A DNA stretch of 25,504 bases from NCBI GenBank assembly GCA_003427395.1, contig BFEA01000221.1:1723964-1749467 (forward strand), written 5' to 3'. The notes beneath the pieces are model-generated. The model was not told the origin of the DNA. It worked only from the letters and a program-made list of their open reading frames with translations, and ran no database searches. This document shows, piece after piece, positions 20,062-25,504 of the stretch. Position 1 is the stretch's first letter. Every line of letters starts with the position of its first letter. The DNA is from Chara braunii. Taxonomy: Eukaryota > Streptophyta > Charophyceae > Charales > Characeae. The position numbers were made by a program, and so were the translations under genes.

Positions 20062-20884
20062 CAGACCAGTTCCATAAGATTGGACGGTCTGGCCGATGTG
20101 TTTTATTTTTGAGTTGCATGGAGAGTTAGACCAGTTCCATAACATTGGACGGTCTGATTGCTCTGAATTGTGAGGGCTTGAATGCGGCTGACTTTTCAGG
20201 GGTCAAACCTGTACCATAAGATTGGAGGGTTTGGCTGCCATGTTTGATTGGGGTTTGTGCTGTTTCTTCTGTTTTTGATCGAGGTGGTCTAAGCAAGTCC
20301 ATAAGATTGGACGGCTCAGCCCCCCCCTCTTGTTTTATTTTGAGGGGATAATTCTTGCTGAGGGCAGGGCATGTCCTCAAGATTGAACGGCCCTGGACTC
20401 ATGCCATACACAGTGGATCAGAGAGAAACGAACCTGGCAGAGGACCAGACCAGTTCCATAAGATTGGACGGTCTGGCCCAATGCCTCGCACATGCTGGAA
20501 CCCAGAGGGTTAAAATTTGGCTATATTTTATACTATCCTATTTACGAGCAGGCTAATCAGGCATGGGTTCCAAAAAATTGGACGGCCTGGCTATAGCTTA
20601 TCATGAAATGAAGAGAGTATAATTAAGAGTATAATTGGAGGTAACCCTGGGCAGGCCGGATCGTGTTCTAAGATGAACGGCTCGGTCCTATGCCCAGCTT
20701 TTGAACACTAAGCTCAGAGATATATATATAAGTTGGATATTAAACAGTTTTGGGTGACTAAGCCTTGTTCTAAGATGAACGGCCTAGTCATATGCCCAAA
20801 AAGAAGAGAGAAGTAGTTGTGCAACATGTTCGTGTATACTCAATGGCTGAGTCAGGCAAGCTCCATAAGATTGGACGGCTTGAC
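20062..20884. repeat. Array of ten related hairpins with conserved loop and covarying stems
   Basis: The ten units are: 20062-20091, 20127-20156, 20204-20233, 20289-20319, 20365-20395, 20445-20476, 20558-20589, 20654-20687, 20756-20789 and 20851-20884, 66-113 bases apart. Typical core: AGTTCCATAAGATTGGAC. The loop is TAAGAT in seven copies, with TAACAT, TCAAGAT-like and A-rich variants in the other three. The outer stem changes on both sides together: CAGACC/GGTCTG, CAAACC/GGTTTG, CAGGGC/GCCCTG, CAGGC/GCCTG. The inner stem is TCCA/TGGA in most copies but GTTC/GAAC in units 8 and 9. A short unpaired bulge sits between the stems on the 5' side. ATGCC(C) follows five units (5, 6, 8, 9, 10) within a few bases. 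Linkers look unrelated. Function is unknown; an RNA origin is inferred from the paired changes. Confidence 0.85.
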
Positions 20885-21176
20885 TTTATGCCCTATGTAA
20901 GCTGGGTATAAGGGATAAAGCATTGAGAAGTTACGAACTATTGTTTGCGAAGATTGATTTGGGGTGGCGAGAGTACTTACCTTTGTGGTTTGGCCTGCAT
21001 GAAGTTGAGTGAGGCTACTACTTGGTTTGAGTGTCAGGTTGACAGGTAGTTGCTTTAGAAGCTCGCCTCGTGCTAGAGCGATAGGAGTTAGGTCAATCCC
21101 TGCATTTTCTGAACGAAGTTTTTTTTTTCTTAGATCGGTTTTTGCATTTTCTGAGATCTTTTGTTATACTTGGCTT
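20885..21176. other. Short noncoding interval between the hairpin array and the tandem repeat
   Basis: Nothing recognised; T-rich near 21119-21175. Confidence 0.5.
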
Positions 21177-21515
21177 TGTATAAAATTTGGTAAGCTACTT
21201 TCTCTACGGGAAGCGCTGCCGAAATTTCTGCAAATCCAAGGAGTTAGTCAAATTTTGACTTGTCAGGGTTCAAATTGTCCAAAGTTTATGTACGACTTAG
21301 TAAAAATTTGGAAAGTCTTCTTTTCTAAAGGGAGCGCTGCCCAAATTTCTGCTAATTCAGGGAGTTGGACAAATTTGGACTTTGGAAAGTCAAAGACTAT
21401 GTGTGATCTCCTGTTTGGGTTGATATAAATTCTGAAAAAACACTTTTCCTACGGGAAGCGTTGCCGAATTTTTCTTAGTTTAGGGGGAGATAAATTATAT
21501 TTTGACAGGTGGTGA
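21177..21515 (+). repeat. Three-copy tandem repeat, period about 122 bp
   Basis: Copies start near 21177, 21299 and 21421. Shared words in order: TAAAATTTGG, ACTTTTCTACGGGAAGCG, GCTGCCGAAATTTCT, then AGGGAGTT..AAATTTTGAC. The copies have diverged by substitutions and small indels. The near-palindromic GGAAGCGCTGCC is the best conserved part. An apparent 139-codon ORF (21009-21428) crosses two copies but has no domain. Confidence 0.75.
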
Positions 21516-22329
21516 TTATGGCAATCCACCATGAGCAGGGGAGATCCTGCCGTTAGTCTACCTTTGCTTGGGCATTGGCTTAGAGGTAGGCGTAGACTTG
21601 GTTGGCAGGTAACTCTGAGTAAGAGTGCGCTATGTAGGTTCGTCCCCCATATGCTGATGATTTAGCTTGGGCATCGGCCTGTCTTATGGTACAGGCCTTT
21701 CTTGGACATTCGATTCAGGACTCGGGCTAGTTCAGCTGGATCCTTCAAGTGTTATCATTTGTTATCACTGATAACAGGTCGGTTGCCGATTCGTCGGCTC
21801 ACGACTGAATTCCTACTCGTTCCCCATACTCAACTTAAAAGGTTTTGGCCCTGGTGATCTCTTTGTTGTTAAGGGTTTAACCCGGACTTTTATTGAATGA
21901 CCATTTAACAAAGGTACTGAGTATTTAATTGAGGTTGGTTGGCCGAAGGTTGGGGTTTGCATGGCTAAAGCGAGGGGTATGAGTATAGGGACTGGTTGGA
22001 AGTGACTTCGCGTAGTGCGTGGACTCTTGTCTGGCTTTGATGTGGTTGCAGGTATGTTCAAAGACTTGAGGTTTTGGTTGGGCTGCCCTGCAGTTGCATA
22101 TATATGTATGGCTAGGAGGAGACCCACTATGACTGTGAGAAGTGATCGTCACATAATTACTCCCCTTATGCGTATATATATACGTGTCAGTGCATGTGTG
22201 CCTACGTGTCGGGCTGGCGTGGCCTGAAGTGCCCGCGTACTGAGGGTCAATCGAAGGTTGGGATGAATGGAAGGGAGGGGATATCCCTCGCCAATTCCTG
22301 TTTATTTGCCTTGTTGTGATTTATCTTGG
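21516..22329. other. No gene recognised
   Basis: G+C content is intermediate. ORFs at 21813-22127 (minus) and 22015-22227 (plus) overlap on opposite strands and lack motifs. Confidence 0.45.
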
Positions 22330-22760
22330 TGGAACGATAAAGTTCCGGGCGGAAGGGTCAGCGTGTCGCTGGTGATGCGCCAGACAACTCACCACCGCTC
22401 CAAACTCCCCCTGCCCTAGGGGCCGCCTTGCCCCACACCCGTTGGGGCACCTCAGGGTGCAGAAGACGGAAAGGCCTCAGGCCGATTTTGCGCGTGCTAT
22501 AGGGTTATCCCCGCTGGCTCGCGCTTCAGCCTACGCCTGAGCGTCGAAAGGTGACCCCTTGGCTCAGAGTAGGCCGTTTGGGTATGGGCACTACATAATG
22601 CGTCCTCATCGCGGTTACTCTCGTAGGGCGGCATAGCGAGATGGTATGTGTAAGTCCGGCGCCCTCGCGATCTTATACTAAGTTCGCGCGCGACACTCAT
22701 CGCATCCCGCACTAAAAGAGTTATGGGTCAGGCGGTGAGATCACGAGCGCGACACGGCCA
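22330..22760 (+). repeat. Diverged duplication, copy 1, beginning with a seven-hairpin cluster
   Basis: Blocks shared in order with about 22980-23400: CAGGGTGCAGAAGACGG, GAGCGTCGAAAGGTGACCCC, TATGGGCA..ACATA, TTATACTAAGT followed by a CGCGCGAC-like run, and AAGAGTTATGGGT. The TATACTA word lies at 22674 here and 23316 in copy 2, an offset of 642. The 5' part packs seven hairpins between 22331 and 22483. Identity is modest and uneven, so this is an old duplication. It is not a recognised RNA or gene. Confidence 0.55.
22331..22483. repeat. Seven consecutive perfect-stem hairpins
   Basis: GGAAC/GTTCC (22331-22346), CAGCG/CGCTG (22359-22371), GGTGA/TCACC (22371-22393), CCCCT/AGGGG (22408-22422), GCCCCA/TGGGGC (22430-22448), GCACC/GGTGC (22447-22460) and GGCCT/AGGCC (22473-22483). 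Each stem is 5-6 bp without mismatch and the loops are 1 to 13 bases. Such density suggests a folded RNA or extruding DNA, though short G+C-rich stems also arise by chance. Confidence 0.65.
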
Positions 22761-22979
22761 GTAAACTTGTGGTCGTGGTAACGTGAAGCGGCACGTGGGC
22801 GGAGGACTAACCCGGTCAGCCAATGGGAGTCTGTGTACAGGCCTCATTATTCCGGATGCCGAGTAGCCTATGGATAGGACACATGACCTCCCCCGCGTGC
22901 GCGTCATTTGGGCTTATCCACCCCCCCCTTTCCATTATTGAGGGCCACCAGCTAATGGGGGTTGGAGTGAGTTTCCTTT

Positions 22980-23400
22980 TTTTTGCGTTTTCATGGTTGG
23001 ACGTTATAGTCCGTGGAAACCGTCAAAGTCAAACCCCTTGATGTTCGACCGCCACGACAACTTAAAGTTGTCTACTCAACCCCTCTGCACAGGGTGTAGA
23101 AGAGGATGTGGTATTCAACCGCGCATGGCGGTTGTCCAGCGTCGAGAGATTAACCCTCAAGGCGCGTGTCAGCTGACACTTGAGTGTCGAATGCGACCCT
23201 CGAGGCCAACGAGGGCCGCACGATTATGGGCATGACATAGTACGCCATCATTGCGACTGCTTGCGTACTTTTGCATTGCGAGTCGATACGAGTTAGCCCT
23301 GCGTCCGCGCAGTTTTATACTAAGTCTCGCACGTGACGCCTATCCAATTTCTGCGTCGGAAAGTTATGGGTTGGTTACCGAGGGGCTAGGAGCGTTGTCG
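22980..23400 (+). repeat. Diverged duplication, copy 2, with its own hairpins
   Basis: Counterpart of 22330-22760. It keeps the hairpin-rich character with different stems: GACAACTT/AAGTTGTC (23056-23072), CAACCGC/GCGGTTG (23116-23134), the palindrome GTGTCAGCTGACAC (23166-23179) and CCCTCG/CGAGGG (23197-23215). The last two lie near, but do not repeat, hairpin sequences of copy 1. Confidence 0.5.
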
Positions 23401-23960
23401 TGTTGCTTGCGTTGTGTCGTTCGTGTGTGTGTGTGTTTTATTTTTTTGTTCGTAAAGTGGTGTGCGCGTGGTGTGTGGGATGCGTCCTGTCGACAGACGT
23501 CAGGCCACGCTCGGGACTTCAGCCCCCCCCTAGATGCCGGTTCGTGTGCGGGTCCGATAGGCGTATTACCACGCGTACCCCCTTTGCTACAGCGAACGAG
23601 AAACGTCATCGGCTGGTCCACCTCTGCGATTGCAACCGAGTAGCTTTCGCACTGTGGACTGGTAGCTCGGCGGGGATACGCCCACCGAAGGGAGGTGACA
23701 GCTCCCGTAAGGTGGAGGTAAGTTGTGCCTCGCGTAGGCCCTATCCTGTCGTAGGGGCACGCGAGAGGTATAGCTGGCGCACTCGGTCGGAGCGGCGTAA
23801 GGAAGCTCCATTTGTATGCTCGCAGCAAGGTTGGTCCAACTCCTGCGTGACGCGACCGAGAGGGTCCCGCGCTGCCGCGTGCGGTGCCGAACCGATGCGC
23901 CCGACACCGTTGGGCCAACCAGACCGGCCCTTAAGGGCCTATACTTGCAATCTTGGGTGA
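23401..23960. other. G+C-rich end of the block with hairpins; no supported gene
   Basis: Long ORFs on both strands (23400-23960 plus, 23364-23918 minus) overlap and have no domain, so I treat them as products of low stop frequency. Structures seen: a two-step hairpin, CTCGCGT/ACGCGAG enclosing CCCTA/TAGGG (23729-23765); GTTGG-g-CCAAC (23909-23919); and the perfect palindrome GGCCCTTAAGGGCC (23926-23939). Confidence 0.5.
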
Positions 23961-24142
23961 GCTTCAGCGGACCAAGCATAATTGTGTGTGTGTGTGTGTT
24001 ATAGATTTCCCCCCCAACAACCCCAATTTCACCCAGATGAATAGATTTAGAATCAAAGCAGTTTTTTTCGTATTGCAGACAACGAGAGCATTTAAGATGA
24101 GACAGTCACAGTGCAACATATTAATACAATTTTAATAATTAG

Positions 24143-24170
24143 ACAGTGCCGTGTGTGTGCACGGCACTGT
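24143..24170. repeat. Perfect 11-bp-stem hairpin
   Basis: ACAGTGCCGTG and CACGGCACTGT are separated by TGTGTG. It lies in AT-rich sequence just outside the G+C-rich block. No T run follows. Confidence 0.8.
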
Positions 24171-24246
24171 GTGTGTTCAAGATAAGTCGGATAACACAAG
24201 TTACACAACTACAGTAGCGCGGATTTTTTTTTTTTTTTTTTTTTAA

Positions 24247-24378
24247 TCCAGACATCCGGACCTGGTCTTTCATAACCGGACCGTTCAGGTCGTATGTCCG
24301 GTTTATCGGATGTCCGCATCAATTCAGACACGGGTTCGGGCCTGGTGTCCGGTGTCTGGATGTCCGGGTCCGAGGCAA
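24247..24378. repeat. GTCCGG-rich inverted module, right edge of the G+C-rich block
   Basis: TCCAGACATCCGGAC (24247-24261) is inverted as GTCCGGTGTCTGGA (24347-24360) with one indel. Between and after them GTCCGG, CCGGAC and ATGTCCG recur several times. It is rich in the same words as 15683-15759. It may be a small element with inverted ends, or one terminus of a larger one. Confidence 0.55.
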
Positions 24379-24493
24379 CCATGCGATATATATATGAGTA
24401 ACTATGGCACAATCACGAAAATAATTTTAGTTTAGCGTTCTCCCGAATATAACACACCCCCACGGGACCTTAAACTAACTTATATACATTTAA

Positions 24494-24538
24494 CAGTTTA
24501 ATAAATTTTGCCCGAAGTGCATTTTCAAACTTAAACCT
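24494..24538 (-). pseudogene. Second fragment of the reverse transcriptase-type repeat
   Basis: On the minus strand this encodes RFKFENALRAKFIKL. It corresponds to the segment with RFKFENAF at the start of the broken reverse transcriptase. Seventeen bases are identical (GCATTTTCAAACTTAAA at 24519-24535 and 13093-13109). The fragment is short, so it shows only that this sequence is repeated here. Confidence 0.45.
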
Positions 24539-24834
24539 ACGGTGTTGTAGGTTTTTTTTTTTTTTTTTTCCTTTTGCTCTCAGTGTTGTACCTGTGAGGT
24601 AGGGTATATTCCACGGTCTCGGGGAATACCCTCACCGATGATGTACTGATACTAATATTTTTTCGTAATGTATTTAAGCACTACTACGTTCAAATTTATA
24701 TTTTTTTTTCCCTTGTTTTATTCCATGTTTTTTTTTTATTATTATTTTTTATCCCAATAGTTTTTTTTTTGGTTTACCAACTTTTTTTCGTTGAGCCTCT
24801 ACTGAACTTGTTTACTTTAGATTTTACCCTGGTG

Positions 24835-24875
<41 letters not shown>

Positions 24876-25504
24876 ATAGGGAGGATGAACTTATCGTTTA
24901 CTTTCTCACTTTGAAAACTATGATATTTTGCTATATAGATATAAGTAAATTGTTTTATGAATGTTTCAGTTTTTTTAAAAGTAATTTAATGTGATTAAAC
25001 ACAATGCAGATTTATAAAATAGTTTAAGTTCGTTGTGATATGATGCACATCAATCATTACACAAAACAACAAAATTACTAATTCTTACGACCAACCATGT
25101 CGGGTAGGCAAAGTAGAGGTAACAAATTAGTCAGGATCACGTTTTGACAATCCTCATTTTCGTTAAGAAGCCTTGCTCGATCGAATAAAGTAAGAAAAAA
25201 CGCGATGTTTTAAATTTCAAGATAGAACAAGGTTCTTAAGTCTCTTATTGAGTGGGTTTTCTTGGTCTTTATGTATTGTTTGACTCAGTGAAACCATGAC
25301 CAGTTGTTCAATGCAGAAATTCATTACTTGCAAAAAAAATCATTAAACCATCAGTTCCTCATCTAGCTTGAAAAAACCGACGTGGCCATTAACGCGCCGT
25401 GTCGGGTGGGGTACCCACCTCCGTGCAACCGGTAGTCATAAAAAAACGGGCACGAAAAAAAAACAACAACGAAAATCTGAAGTAACAAACGAAAAAGAAA
25501 CGGG
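24539..25504. other. AT-rich end of the window, no gene recognised
   Basis: Poly(T) tracts at about 24551-24570 and further on, and the (TA)n below. A short G+C-richer passage at 25381-25430 has no feature I recognise. Confidence 0.55.
24839..24872. repeat. (TA)n microsatellite
   Basis: About 17 TA units without interruption. Confidence 0.97.

Noticed and set aside
20062-20884. CRISPR-like array or snoRNA cluster as an explanation of the hairpins
   Set aside because: Stem sequences vary while the loop is fixed, spacers are unequal, and no C/D or H/ACA boxes were seen. The genome is eukaryotic.
21640-21690. CTGATGA word as a hammerhead ribozyme core
   Set aside because: No GAAA partner or fitting stems nearby.
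23364-23960. Overlapping 184- and 186-codon ORFs on opposite strands
   Set aside because: G+C-rich DNA with few stops; products are Arg/Pro/Ser-rich without a domain, and part comes from a GT tract.

Overview
This window looks like a repeat-rich intergenic stretch of a streptophyte nuclear genome (land plant or charophyte alga). Reasons: one recognisable gene piece, the last exon of a plant-type two-LIM-domain protein (96-359, + strand) with a clear 3' splice acceptor; long microsatellites and homopolymers; a 905-base assembly gap; a decayed reverse transcriptase; and several short elements with terminal inverted repeats. A Chara-like alga would fit, but that is inference. No bacterial operon, ribosomal RNA, tRNA or CRISPR was seen.

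Layout. 1-359: intron end and LIM exon. 360-4516: noncoding flank with a 13-bp minisatellite (1599-1873, 21 units). 4517-11643: noncoding DNA carrying microsatellites, a 97-bp inverted-repeat element (4975-5071), a dispersed repeat in two copies (5731-5970 and 9912-10074), a 531-bp element with 27-bp terminal inverted repeats (6025-6555), and two related TA-flanked elements in tandem (11023-11316 and 11410-11643). 11780-13118: minus strand, a small exon-like ORF and a broken reverse transcriptase; a sequence related to its upstream part recurs at 24494-24538. 13258-14162: Ns. 14163-14790: AC microsatellites around a cluster with an 86-bp-arm palindrome. 14800-15680: AT-rich, empty.

15683-24378 is the most unusual part. 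A G+C-rich block of about 8 kb sits between AT-rich flanks and is bounded on both sides by CCGGACA/TGTCCGG-rich inverted modules. I find no convincing protein gene in it. It carries many short perfect hairpins. The best case is an array of ten spaced hairpins (20062-20884) that share a TAAGAT-type loop while both stem sides change together between copies. The block also has a three-copy 122-bp tandem repeat (21177-21515), a diverged roughly 430-bp duplication with period about 642 bp (22330-23400), and seven consecutive hairpins in 153 bp (22331-22483). This pattern suggests structured noncoding RNA or a hairpin-bearing mobile or satellite family. The sequence alone cannot choose between these.

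No gene-to-gene cooperation can be inferred: the LIM exon is the only supported functional coding sequence, and everything else is repeat, relic or structured noncoding DNA.
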